From: Roseicyclus sp.
GTDB taxonomy: Bacteria; Pseudomonadota; Alphaproteobacteria; Rhodobacterales; Rhodobacteraceae
Direction: 5' to 3'
Length of the DNA stretch: 64,000 bases
Assembly: GCA_018401055.1 (NCBI GenBank)
Contig: JAGYLB010000108.1
Span: 19,972-83,971, forward strand
Part shown: positions 28,610 to 37,105 of the stretch, piece by piece
Position numbering within the stretch: the first letter of the stretch is position 1
Layout: the number at the start of each line of letters is the position of its first letter
The notes under the pieces: generated by a model
Databases searched by the model: none
What the model saw: the letters and a program-made list of their open reading frames with translations, nothing else
Told to the model about the DNA's origin: nothing
Position numbers and translations under genes: made by a program

Positions 28610-29670
28610 TCAGGCCCGGAAAACGAAATACACCATGGGCGCGACGGGCGCGGTCTGCCCATTCAATCCAAAGGTCGCCTCGAACGCATCGAACAGGGGT
28701 TGGTAGGCGCGCAAGGCCGCTTTTTCGGCCCCAAGTGTCCCTTCCAGCGCGCCCCGGATGCGGCGCAGGGCAAGGCCGCCGTCTTGCGGCTGGTTCACCA
28801 TTCTCGCCTCGGCAAACCCGCGGCGCGACCGGCAGCCAGCAATGTGTCGATGTCGAACACATACTTGTCCTCGATCCCGGCGCGGATGGCGTCGATGTCG
28901 GTGTGGTAGAAATCCTTGAGGATGTGGCGCATCGTGCCGTGCAACCGGGCATGGGCCGTGGCGCTCAGCCGCTGTTCGGCGCCGCGTCGCAGGCGCAGGC
29001 GCAGCAAGACGCTGGCAAGAAGCCCGGGGGCGACGGGACGATCCAGCCGCCGCACCAGTTCCATGAAGAAGGCGATCCAGAGCTTGCCCTGAAGGCAGGG
29101 CTCAAAGAACACCGCCGCGCCCCCCGGCCGCAGCCAGCCCCGCAGATCGGCCAGCAGCGCTTCGTAATCGTGGATATGGTGAAGAAACGACCGGCCCACC
29201 ACAAGGTCGAGACTGCCGGGTGCGCAAGCAATCGCCTCGGCCGGACCGCGCAGAAGCAGGGTGCGATCCTCGGGAATGACCGGCGCGATCAGGCGCAGGA
29301 ACTCGGGCGAGATGTCGGTCGCATAGACGTTGCGATAGCGCGGACTGCGCGCAAGGCCCCACGTCCACGCGCCATTGCCTGCGCCCAGCTCGAGCGTGGC
29401 GGACAGCGGGCCGTCGCCAAGCGTCTGGCGCACCACCGCGTCAAGGCTGGTGAACATCGACCAATAGGCAGCCTCGCCCGGCAGGTCGGCGGCGTAAGCG
29501 GCGACGTCAAGCTGGGTGTCGCGCCTGTCATCGGGGCAAGGTCGATCACCCCGTCGCGGCGCTGCGCCTCGCCAGCCGCAGGCGGGGCAGGACAGGCCGA
29601 CTTGCGCGCGCGCCAGTTGGGCGCGGCTACAGGCGGGGCACAGGAAGGGGGTCGTGCGGAGATCGGCCAT
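28610..29670 (-). CDS. class I SAM-dependent methyltransferase with N-terminal zinc ribbon (frameshifted)
   Basis: This is a methyltransferase of about 350 residues. The N-terminus carries two Cys pairs (FLCPACSRAQ and LSCPACGWRG), a likely zinc ribbon. The SAM-binding motif is TLELGAGNGAWTWGLA, followed by SLDLVVGRSFLHHIHDYEAL and LRGWLRPGGAAVFFEP. The frame breaks near 28815 where one T seems missing: the other frame reads GFAEARMVNQPQDGG and continues to MVYFVFRA at 28610, a typical C-terminus. A compensating pair near 29520-29560 garbles the ribbon linker. ATG overlaps the recR stop (TGATG). Substrate unknown. Confidence 0.75.
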
Positions 29671-30269
29671 CACAGCGCCTTGCGCGCCCGGAGCGCCGCC
29701 GAAATCGTGCCGTCGTCGAGGTAATCCAACTCTCCCCCGATCGGCACGCCTTGCGCGAGCGAGGTGACGGCCACGCCCATGCCAGTTAGCGCATCGGCGA
29801 TGTAATGCGATGTGGTGACGCCATCGACGGTGGCATTGAGAGCCAGCACCACCTCGGTCACCTGTTCGCCCGTTACCCGGTCGATCAGGCGCGGGATGCG
29901 CAGATCCTCAGGGCCGACATCATCCAGCGCCGACAGCGTCCCGCCCAATACATGATAACGCCCGGCGAAGGACTGCCCGCGTTCCATTGCCCAAAGGTCG
30001 GCCACATCCTCGACCACGCAGATCTGGCCATTGGCGCGGCGGTCGTCAGCGCAGATCGGGCAGAGATCGGCGGTGCCGATATTGCCGCAGTTCAGACATT
30101 CGCGCGCGGTTTCAGCGACGCGGGTCATTGTCTCGGCCAGGGGGCGCATCAGCTGGCCTCGTTTCTTGATCATGTGCAGCACGGCACGCCGCGCCGACCG
30201 GGGGCCAAGCCCCGGCAGGCGGGCCATGATCTCGATCAGGGCCTCGATATCCTTGGGCGCCTCGGCCAA
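29670..30269 (-). CDS. recR: recombination mediator protein RecR
   Basis: RecR works with RecO to load RecA at gaps. The 199-residue protein has the helix-hairpin-helix start [20 protein letters not shown], a zinc finger [16 protein letters not shown], and the TOPRIM domain with [14 protein letters not shown] and [22 protein letters not shown]. It sits directly after ebfC in the standard dnaX-ebfC-recR operon, with 10 bases between the genes. Intact, in contrast with the neighbouring dnaX. Confidence 0.95.
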   Translation of the reverse strand: MAEAPKDIEALIEIMARLPGLGPRSARRAVLHMIKKRGQLMRPLAETMTRVAETARECLNCGNIGTADLCPICADDRRANGQICVVEDVADLWAMERGQSFAGRYHVLGGTLSALDDVGPEDLRIPRLIDRVTGEQVTEVVLALNATVDGVTTSHYIADALTGMGVAVTSLAQGVPIGGELDYLDDGTISAALRARKAL

Positions 30270-30279
30270 GGGGTGCGCC

Positions 30280-30633
30280 TCAGAACGGCAGTTTCATGCC
30301 GGGCGGCAGGCCCATGCCCTCGGTCAGTTTCGCCAGTTCCTCCTGGCTCTTTTCCTGCGCGCGGGATTGGGCATCCTTGACGGCGGCAAGGATCAGGTCC
30401 TCGACCACTTCCTTGTCGTCGGCGTTGAAGATCGAGGGGTCGATATCAAGCCCGATCAATTCGCCCTTGGCGGTGGCGGTAGCCTTGACCAGACCCGCGC
30501 CCGATACGCCCTCGACCGTGATCGCGCCGAGATTTTCCTGCATCTCCGCCATCTTGGTCTGCATTTCCTGCGCCTGTTTCATGATCTTGGCCATGTCGCC
30601 CAGACCACCAAGCCCGCCCAAACCTTTCAGCAT
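30280..30633 (-). CDS. YbaB/EbfC family nucleoid-associated protein
   Basis: This small DNA-binding protein forms a tweezer-like dimer. [19 protein letters not shown] is the amphipathic helix, [20 protein letters not shown] the conserved core and [15 protein letters not shown] the typical C-terminus. The ATG at 30631-30633 (MLKGLGGLG) is chosen over 30648 because the GGAGA lies at the correct distance before it. The predicted protein has 117 residues. It is conserved between dnaX and recR. Confidence 0.92.
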   Translation of the reverse strand: MLKGLGGLGGLGDMAKIMKQAQEMQTKMAEMQENLGAITVEGVSGAGLVKATATAKGELIGLDIDPSIFNADDKEVVEDLILAAVKDAQSRAQEKSQEELAKLTEGMGLPPGMKLPF

Positions 30634-30651
30634 CGCGTCATTCTCCATCTG

Positions 30652-32413
30652 TCATTCATCGTCGAACGGGTCCCAATCCTCGTGCATGTCCTCGGGGTCG
30701 GGCAAATCGGGCAGTGCCTCGGCGCTGGCCTCGGCGGCAAGTTCGGCGCGGGTGCGGACCCGCGCGATGCGCGCCTCAGGAAACGCGGCCTTGACCGCCT
30801 GCAGCAGCGGGTGCTGTTCCAGTTCCGTCTCAAGCGCGTGACGCTGGGCCTGTTCGGCCTCGGCGATGGTCGGCGCGCCGCCCTCATTGGCCAGTGAAAT
30901 GATCCAGCGCGCGCCGGTGGCAAGCTGCAGCGCGCGGCCAAGTCTTTGGGACAGATCGGCGGGCGCGCTATTGGTCGGCTGAAACTCGATCCGGCCCGGC
31001 GCGTAGCTGACCAGCCGCAGGCAGGTCTTGACCTCGACCAGCAGCTTGATGTCGCGGGCTTGTTCGATCAGCGCCACGATGCTGGGAAAGGTGGGGTAAA
31101 GTGAAAGGTCTGGCCCCGGCTTCGGGCTGCAGCGCGGCCTGTGCGCCGCCGCCGCCACGCGGCACAGAAGCCTGCGCGCGGGGGGCATGGACCGTGCCAC
31201 CACCGCCCGACGGGCGCACCGGCCCGCTGCCCCCCGCAGGCGCAGGCGTCGATTGCAGCTTTTTCACCAGATCGCCGGGCGTGGGCAGGTCGGCCACATG
31301 GGTCAGGCGGATCACGGCCATTTCGGCCGCCATCATCGCATTGGGCGACAGGCTGACCTCTTCCAAGGCTTTCAACAGCATCTGCCACATGCGCGTCAGA
31401 ACCCGCATCGGCAAACGCTCGGCCAAGCTTCGGCCTCGGGTACGTTCCTCGGGCGGGATGGTCGGGTCCTCGGCGGCATCCGAGGTGATCTTGATGACGC
31501 TTAGCCAATGGGTGATCTCGGCCAGATCGCGCAGAACCGCGACAGGGTCGGCGCCATCGGCATATTGCGCGCCCAACTCGTCCAGCGCCGCCGCCGCATC
31601 GCCACGCATGATCGCCTCGAACAAGTCAAGCACGCGGCCCCGGTCGGCCAGACCCAGCATCGCGCGCACTTGGTCGGCGGTCGTCTCGCCCGCGCCATGG
31701 GCGATGGCCTGATCCAGAAGGCTCATTGCGTCGCGCACCGATCCTTCGGCGGCGCGGGTGATGAGGGCAAGGGCATCATCCGCGATCTGCGCATGTTCCA
31801 GCCCGGCCACCTTTTGCAGATGGGCGATCATCACCTCTGGCTCGATCCGGCGCAGGTCGAAGCGCTGGCAGCGCGACAGGACGGTGACAGGAACCTTGCG
31901 GATTTCGGTCGTGGCAAACAGGAATTTGACGTGCGGCGGGGGTTCCTCCAGCGTCTTGAGCAGCGCGTTGAACGCGCTCGTCGAGAGCATGTGAACCTCG
32001 TCGATGATGAAGATCTTGTAGCGCGCCTGCGCGGCGCGGTAGCTGACCGTTTCGATGATCGCGTCGCGGATGTTCTGCACGCCGGTGTTTGATGCGGCGT
32101 CCATCTCCATCACGTCGACATGACGACCCTCGGTGATCGCCACGCAGTTCTGGCAGACCCCGCAGGGATCGGTGGTTGGCCCGCCCTGCCCGTCTTGGCC
32201 GATGCAGTTCAGCCCCTTGGCGATGATCCGCGCGGTCGTCGTCTTGCCTGTGCCGCGGATGCCGGTCAGCATGAAGGCCTGCGCGATGCGGTCGGCGGCG
32301 AAGGCGTTTTTCAACGTGCGAACCATGGCTTCCTGGCCGATCAGGTCGGCAAAGGTCGCCGGGCGGTATTTCCGCGCCAGAACCTGATAGCCGGTGTCGG
32401 GTGTGTCGGTCAT
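30652..32413 (-). CDS. dnaX: DNA polymerase III subunit gamma/tau (frameshifted)
   Basis: DnaX forms the clamp loader of the replicative polymerase. The AAA+ domain has GIRGTGKTTTARIIAKGL (Walker A), a four-cysteine zinc module DPCGVCQNCVAITEG, IFIIDEVHMLSTSAFNALLK (Walker B) and SRCQRFDLRRI (sensor). After a Gly/Pro-rich linker the tau-specific domain is GPDLSLYPTFPSIVALIEQA and beyond. A single indel near 31105, in the linker-to-tau junction, splits the frame. I see no A-rich slippery heptamer there, so a programmed shift as in E. coli is unlikely. Ends at 30652. Confidence 0.93.
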
Positions 32414-32525
32414 GTCGCCTCAAGCCGGGTGCGGGTCGCATCAGACCCTAGTGAAGCGTCGCGCCAAGGTCCATGGTGAAGCTTGGGCCGGGTGCGCTAC
32501 CTTGCCCCAGACACAAGAGGCGCAG

Positions 32526-32891
32526 ATGGCAGAACATACCCCCCCCAAATTCCTCGTGACGGCGATGTTCGGATTTTTCTGGGCGATGGCCGCTGCAGCG
32601 CTGCTGTTTTGGGTGGGTGGCGTGGTCTGGCCGGGGGGCCTTCGCGGGGTGATGGCCGCAATGGGCAATGGGGCGGTGGCCGTATTCGGGGCCTTCCACA
32701 TCCCCGCGGCGATCTGCGGCATCTTGCTGTGGCAGTGGCACAGGCACACCATGGCGCCGCGCTTTCGCGTCATGCTGGAGGGGGCGACGCTCTATTTCGG
32801 GTTGGCGGTTCTGTTCGGGATCTTTCTGAACTACCTGCTGGTGTCGACCATGGGATCAGTGGTCGATCCTGCGATGCCGAGCGGGATGTGA
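32526..32891 (+). CDS. hypothetical membrane protein
   Basis: I do not recognise this family. The 121-residue protein has three clear hydrophobic segments (FLVTAMFGFFWAMAAAALLF, VAVFGAFHIPAAICGILLW and LYFGLAVLFGIFLNYLLV), so it is an inner-membrane protein with a short polar N-terminus. It diverges from dnaX with a 112-base gap. The ATG at 32526 follows AGGCGCAG. Intact, conserved function not apparent. Confidence 0.65.
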   Translation: MAEHTPPKFLVTAMFGFFWAMAAAALLFWVGGVVWPGGLRGVMAAMGNGAVAVFGAFHIPAAICGILLWQWHRHTMAPRFRVMLEGATLYFGLAVLFGIFLNYLLVSTMGSVVDPAMPSGM

Positions 32892-32933
32892 CAGGGGAAA
32901 TTATACAGGTGACATTATAGTGCCCTTTCGGGA

Positions 32934-32992
32934 TCATTCCTGCGGAATGACCCTGCCGGGCCTACGCGCATCACGCCTGCGGCGCGATGCGC
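32934..32992 (-). terminator. two hairpins downstream of the SRP RNA gene
   Basis: Directly beyond the SRP RNA 3' end, GCGCATCACGCC (32966-32977) pairs with GGCGCGATGCGC (32981-32992) in a 12-base-pair stem with one mismatch and a TGC loop. A second perfect stem, TCATTCC with GGAATGA, lies at 32934-32950. No T-run follows, so the terminator call is moderate. Confidence 0.5.
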
Positions 32993-32998
32993 TTGAGT

Positions 32999-33092
32999 GA
33001 GAGGCTGGACATCGACCCAAGCGGGGCTCGTTGTGGCTGCTTCCTTCCGGACCTGACCAGGTTGGCGAGGCGCCTGCCCGCGCCAACCTCTC
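32999..33092 (-). ncRNA. ffs: signal recognition particle RNA, small bacterial type
   Basis: The minus strand contains GGTCAGGTCCGGAAGGAAGC (plus 33041-33060), the invariant apical loop of SRP RNA that binds Ffh. The ends are defined by a long terminal stem: GAGAGGTTGG (5' end, 33083-33092) pairs fully with CCAGCCTCTC (3' end, 32999-33008). The predicted RNA is about 94 nt, normal for alphaproteobacteria. A promoter with 17-base spacing lies immediately upstream and hairpins lie downstream, all consistent with an independent transcription unit. Confidence 0.93.
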
Positions 33093-33099
33093 GACTCTG

Positions 33100-33128
33100 G
33101 AGATAGTCGCTCGGGCCACCCGATGCAA
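33100..33128 (-). promoter_or_regulatory. sigma-70-type promoter of the SRP RNA
   Basis: On the minus strand, TTGCAT (33123-33128) and TATCTC (33100-33105) are separated by exactly 17 bases. The predicted start of transcription, about 7-8 bases downstream, coincides with the 5' end of the SRP RNA deduced from its terminal stem (33092). Confidence 0.7.
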
Positions 33129-33141
33129 GAAGCCCGGACAG

Positions 33142-34001
33142 CTAGAGGGTCTCGAACCACGCCCAGGCATCGGCGGCGAACATCGGGCCGCCGACGTAGA
33201 ACCAGTGCGAATGACCGGGGATCAACACAAGCTGGTGGTCATGTCCGGCCTCGGCGACCATCTGACCTGCGGCGATGGCTGCTTCGGTGGCGAAGATGTG
33301 GTCGGCCGTCCCGAGATAGTGCCGCACCGGCGGGGCATCGGTGACCCGATGCAGCCAGCCGGGATTGACGGTGCCCGCGTGACCGGCAATGCCGCGCCAT
33401 GGGCCTTGGACACGGTTGCCCACGACCTGCGCCACAATTGAACCGGCGGAATGGCCGAAGAGGAACATCCGGTCTCGGTCGATGGGGTGGCGCGCGGCGG
33501 CCTGATCCAGAACGGCATGAAGATAGTCGGCATCGGGGTCATCCCCGCGCCATCCGCCAGATGGCGCATTGAGGCCAATCAGAACCAGACCCTGCGCGTC
33601 GGCGACCCGCTTCCACATGTGAATCATCGACATCCCGTCGCGGTTCGTGCCGTGGAAGAGCACGATGACCGGACGCGGCTCATCGGTCGCGCCGCCGGGC
33701 GCGTAGATTTGCCAGCGGCGCGGGGTCAGGCCGTCAAAGGTGGTCTCGGTCATGACGCCGCCAATCAGGGGGCTTTCATAATGGGGGTTGCGCGGCATCA
33801 AGGGGCGCAGATCGGGGCGTTCGACAACCTCGAAACGGCCCGGCTCGAAGCTGCCGCCACGGGCGAGGGTACGCACGGCGGCCTGCGGTGATGCCTCGGG
33901 CGCCACCGCGCCGCCGTCTCCGACAATAGCGGGGCGACAATAACACCGAGCGAGGCCAGAAAGGCCGCTCCGATACAAACAAGCAAGAGGCGACGCAGCA
34001 C
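33142..34001 (-). CDS. alpha/beta hydrolase, polyhydroxybutyrate depolymerase/feruloyl esterase-like (frameshifted)
   Basis: This hydrolase has a hydrophobic N-terminal segment (LLLVCIGAAFLASLGVIVA), so it is probably exported or membrane-anchored. PVIVLFHGTNRDGMSMIHMW contains the oxyanion-hole HG; MFLFGHSAGSIVAQVVGNRV contains the nucleophile serine (GHSAGS). TADHIF and GHSHWFYVGG probably carry the catalytic Asp and His. The start MLRRLLLVCIG at 34001 is in another frame; a single indel near 33922 joins it to GDGGAVAPEASPQ. It converges on the SRP RNA. Substrate not known. Confidence 0.72.
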
Positions 34002-34099
34002 AGACAGGCATTCCCTGAGGTAAATTCACGGATACCGTCCTGACGCAGAAATGCGTTCGTTTTTGGGCAAAACCCGCGCCGCAATGACAGCGCCGTCCG

Positions 34100-34867
34100 T
34101 CAACCGGGGCTGCGCTCGGCCCATCCGGCGAAGATGCGCTCCAAGAAGACCACGAAGTAGAACAGCAAGATCCCAAGTGCGGCCAGCGCAAACAGCACCG
34201 CGAACATCAGCGGATAATCGGCACTGATGCGCCCCGAGTCGAACAGGTCGCCCAAGCCCCTGCCATGGGGCGAGACGATCTCCATCAGGTTGGTGCCGAT
34301 GAAGGCGAGCGTGACCGCGACCTTCAGCGCGCCAAAGAATTCCGGCAAGGTCTTGGGCAGCGCGATCTTCCAGAAGATGGTGACATTCGACGCGCCAAGA
34401 CTGCGCAGGATGTCGCGGTATTCGGGTTCCAGAGTGGAGAGGCCGATGGAGACGGAGACGGCGATGGGGAAAAACGAGATCATGAAGGCGATCAGCACGG
34501 TGTTGAAATCGTGCTGGCCCACGAACATCAGCGCGATGATGGGCACGACGGTCGCCTTGGGGATCGCGTTGAAGCCCACGAGGATCGGGTAAAGCCCCTC
34601 GCGCGCGAATTGTGAGAAGCCCATGACCATGCCGATCAGCGTGCCGACCACCACGGCAAGACCGAGACCCACCACCGTGCGCCAGAGCGTTTCCCAGGAC
34701 TTGATCAGGAAAAGATCCCAGAACTGAATGTAGCGCGGAATCAGATCCGAGGGGCTGGCCATGCGGAAATCGGGCAGGTCGTTGTACCAGACCGACCATT
34801 CCCAGAACGCGAGGATCGCCACGATGAACAGTGTGGGCGCCAGGATCTTGCGTGCTGTGTCGTTCAT
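34100..34867 (-). CDS. ABC transporter permease (nitrate/taurine/thiamine-precursor type)
   Basis: This 255-residue inner-membrane protein is the permease of an SsuC/TauC/ThiX-like importer. It has about six helices, starting KILAPTLFIVAILAFWEWSV, and the cytoplasmic EAA loop SLGASNVTIFWKIALPKTLPEF, which docks to the ATPase. PNLM-like GTNLMEIVSPHGRGLG follows. Its ATG overlaps the ATPase stop by 4 bases. With the ATPase and the substrate-binding protein it forms a complete uptake system. Intact. Confidence 0.88.
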   Translation of the reverse strand: MNDTARKILAPTLFIVAILAFWEWSVWYNDLPDFRMASPSDLIPRYIQFWDLFLIKSWETLWRTVVGLGLAVVVGTLIGMVMGFSQFAREGLYPILVGFNAIPKATVVPIIALMFVGQHDFNTVLIAFMISFFPIAVSVSIGLSTLEPEYRDILRSLGASNVTIFWKIALPKTLPEFFGALKVAVTLAFIGTNLMEIVSPHGRGLGDLFDSGRISADYPLMFAVLFALAALGILLFYFVVFLERIFAGWAERSPG

Positions 34868-35729
34868 TGGATCGCCCCCGGAATCGGTTTGATGCGGGCC
34901 GGTTTCGGCTGTGGTGGTGGCGCGGGGGCGTCCTCGTCCGAGGTGCGGCCCTGCGCGATCTGGATCTGGTGTCGGAGCATGGCCAACATCTCGACCGCCT
35001 TGGGCGCATAGAGATCTTCAAGCGTGCGCTTGCCGGAAATGTCGACGTCGAGCACGTATTGCGCATGGGCGGGTCGACCGGACATGACGATCACCTGATC
35101 GGCGAGAAACACCGATTCCCTCAGATCATGAGTGATCAGCAGGCAGGTAAAGGGTTCTTGCTCGCGCAGGTCGTGCATCGTGCACCACAAATCCTCGCGG
35201 GTGAAGGCGTCGAGCGCGCCGAAGGGCTCGTCAAGGATCAGGACGTCGGGCTTGTGGATGATGGAGCGGCACAGGCTGCGCGCTGGCGCATGCCGCCGGA
35301 CAGTTCCGAGGGGCGCTTGTCGGCGAAACCGGTCAGTCCCACCAGCTCCAGCAGATGATGCGCGCGCTCGGTCGCCTCGGCCTTTGACATGGACGATTTG
35401 ACGATTTCCATGGGCAGCAGGATGTTTTGCAGGATTGTGCGCCATTCCAGCAGCACCGGGTTCTGGAACGCCATGCCGACGGTAGGCCGCGGCGAGGTCA
35501 CCAGCTTGTTGTGCAGCCAGACCTGCCCCTCGTCAGGTTTCATCAGCCCCGAGACCAGCCGTGTCAGCGTGGACTTGCCGCAACCAGAAGGGCCGACCAC
35601 GGCGCAGAAACTGTTTTCGGGGATCTTGATCGAGAGGTTGTCGAGCACCGGAAGCGGCCCCGCCTTGGTCTTGTAGGCGTGGGTCACCGACCGCAATTCG
35701 ATCATGTAGTGTGACGGGTCAGTCTGCAT
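34864..35729 (-). CDS. ABC transporter ATP-binding protein (frameshifted)
   Basis: This is the energy-coupling subunit of the importer. Walker A is VVGPSGCGKSTLTRLVSGL, the Q-loop is VGMAFQNPVLLEWRT, the signature LSGGMRQRA lies at about residue 145, Walker B is VLILDEPFGALDAFTRED and the H-loop LLITHDLRESVFLADQV. One base is missing near 35279, just after the signature: the downstream frame reads SLCRSIIHKPDVLIL. The protein has an unusual proline-rich tail (DAPAPPPQPKPARIKPIP). The ATG at 35729 is taken as start. Confidence 0.88.
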
Positions 35730-35826
35730 GCGGGGGGCCTTCGAAAGAGTAAACGGCGCATCAACACATGTGGGATTTGTGTAAGGCCATGGTCAATCCG
35801 GTCGCCGAAAGATCGGCTCAAACCCC

Positions 35827-35855
35827 GTACACACCCTGTACACAAACGATACACA
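35827..35855. promoter_or_regulatory. three RTACACA repeats with 11-base periodicity
   Basis: GTACACA (35827-35833), GTACACA (35838-35844) and ATACACA (35849-35855) recur exactly 11 bases apart, each followed by four unrelated bases. One-turn spacing puts all copies on the same DNA face. They lie about 98-126 bases upstream of the ABC ATPase start, in the gap after the substrate-binding protein gene. A regulator-binding array is likely; its protein is unknown. Confidence 0.55.
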
Positions 35856-35922
35856 TACTGCGCCTGCGTACGATCGACGGGCCGGGGATCTACCGGCCCG
35901 TCGGAAGGTCATCGGCAGCCGT

Positions 35923-36966
35923 TCACTCGGGCGCGATCCTCAGCACCTCTGCCTCGGGCAGATAGGCGTCCGTGAAGTAGAGCGCCGGGTCGATCTCACC
36001 CTGGAACTCGTAGGTCAGCTGCATCTGTTCCAGCGCGAGCGCCATCCGCTCGGGGTCGATGTTGCCCATGCCGTTCTCGATCACGTAATCCGTCAGGATA
36101 TTGGCATCGAGCGCGATCTGCAGGCGACGGGTTTCAAGCTCCACATCCCCGGCGGGGTTGCGCGTGATGACGGCTGCGGCGCTTACAGCCGGATCGGCAA
36201 TGGCGTCCGCAACACCACGGGCGATGGCGCGCAAGGCACCGGTCACGGCCTCGGGGTTCGCTTCGGCGAAGTCGGTGTTGACGAGAACGGCGTTGCCATA
36301 GACCGCCACACCATGGTCGGCGAAGAGGATCGTGGTGATATCCTCCTCGGGGATGCCCAGACGCGCGAGCGACAGGTAGCTCGAGAAGTTGAACCCGGTC
36401 ACCGCATCGACATTGCCCTCGGCCAGCATCGGTTCGCGCACGGGGAAGCCCAGCGGTTCGATGGTCATGGTCGAGACATCGATCCCGTTCACGGCGGCGA
36501 GGATCGGGAACTGCGCCCATGCCCCATCGGGCGGCGGCGCGCCGAGAGTGGAGCCCTCGAGATCCTCGATACCGGAAATGCCCTGGCTGACGCGGCCGAC
36601 GATGGAGAAGGGCGGGTTGTCGTAGAACATCATCACCGCGGTGATCGGCACGCCCGGGTTCTGGTCGATGAAGCGGATCATGCTGTTGATGTCCGCAAAT
36701 CCCATGGGAAACGCGCCGGAGGCGATTTTCGGGATGGCATCCAGCGAGCCCTGGCCCGCGGCCATCTCGATCGTCAGCCCCTCTTCTGCGAAGTAGCCGT
36801 TGTCGATGGCAAGGAAAAAGGGTGCGGAAGGCCCTTCGAACCGCCAGTCGAGAGCGAAGTTGATGTTGATATCCTCAGCGGCGAGCGGGGTAGCGGCGAT
36901 CAGCGCCGCGGCGAGGGTTGGGAAAGCGCGGGTGAGCAAGCGATGTCTCCTTCGGCTTGGCAGCAC
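35923..36966 (-). CDS. ABC transporter substrate-binding protein, NMT1/THI5-like
   Basis: This 347-residue periplasmic protein captures the substrate for the importer encoded downstream. A signal peptide (LTRAFPTLAAALIAATPLAA) precedes ININFALDWRFEGPSAPFFL, DNGYFAEEGLTIEMAAGQGS and FPMGFADINSMIRFIDQNPG, which are typical of the NMT1/THI5/SsuA-like family (nitrate, sulfonates, pyrimidine precursors). EPMLAEGNVDAVTGF is the usual second-lobe segment. The family does not fix the substrate; no riboswitch was seen upstream. First gene of the operon with the ATPase and permease. Intact. Confidence 0.85.
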   Translation of the reverse strand: MLPSRRRHRLLTRAFPTLAAALIAATPLAAEDININFALDWRFEGPSAPFFLAIDNGYFAEEGLTIEMAAGQGSLDAIPKIASGAFPMGFADINSMIRFIDQNPGVPITAVMMFYDNPPFSIVGRVSQGISGIEDLEGSTLGAPPPDGAWAQFPILAAVNGIDVSTMTIEPLGFPVREPMLAEGNVDAVTGFNFSSYLSLARLGIPEEDITTILFADHGVAVYGNAVLVNTDFAEANPEAVTGALRAIARGVADAIADPAVSAAAVITRNPAGDVELETRRLQIALDANILTDYVIENGMGNIDPERMALALEQMQLTYEFQGEIDPALYFTDAYLPEAEVLRIAPE

Positions 36967-37076
36967 GGTGTTCGTAGGGGTTCAGGATCACCGGCTGCGC
37001 TGCGGCACGTCAACGGGCGGCATGCCCACACAAGCGGCACCTGGACGAAAACCGCACATATACAGGGCAATTAGAT

Positions 37077-37103
37077 CATAATTTAAGCAAATTAAAAATT
37101 ATG
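37077..37103. repeat. AT-rich nested palindrome between cpdB and the ABC operon
   Basis: CATAATT (37077-37083) and AATTATG (37097-37103) are inverted repeats, and TAATTT (37079-37084) with AAATTA (37089-37094) is a second pair nested in it. This is the most AT-rich stretch in an otherwise GC-rich window. On the minus strand it lies just after the cpdB stop, and could be a terminator or an operator for the next operon. Confidence 0.45.
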
Positions 37104-37105
37104 GC

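Noticed and set aside
28610..28801. A separate 63-residue gene overlapping the methyltransferase 3' end.
   Set aside because: Its C-terminus MVYFVFRA and its upstream in-frame sequence GFAEAR look like the missing end of the methyltransferase, split by one missing base.
31090..31130. Programmed ribosomal frameshift site in dnaX.
   Set aside because: No A-rich slippery sequence or downstream structure was seen, and indels are frequent across the window.
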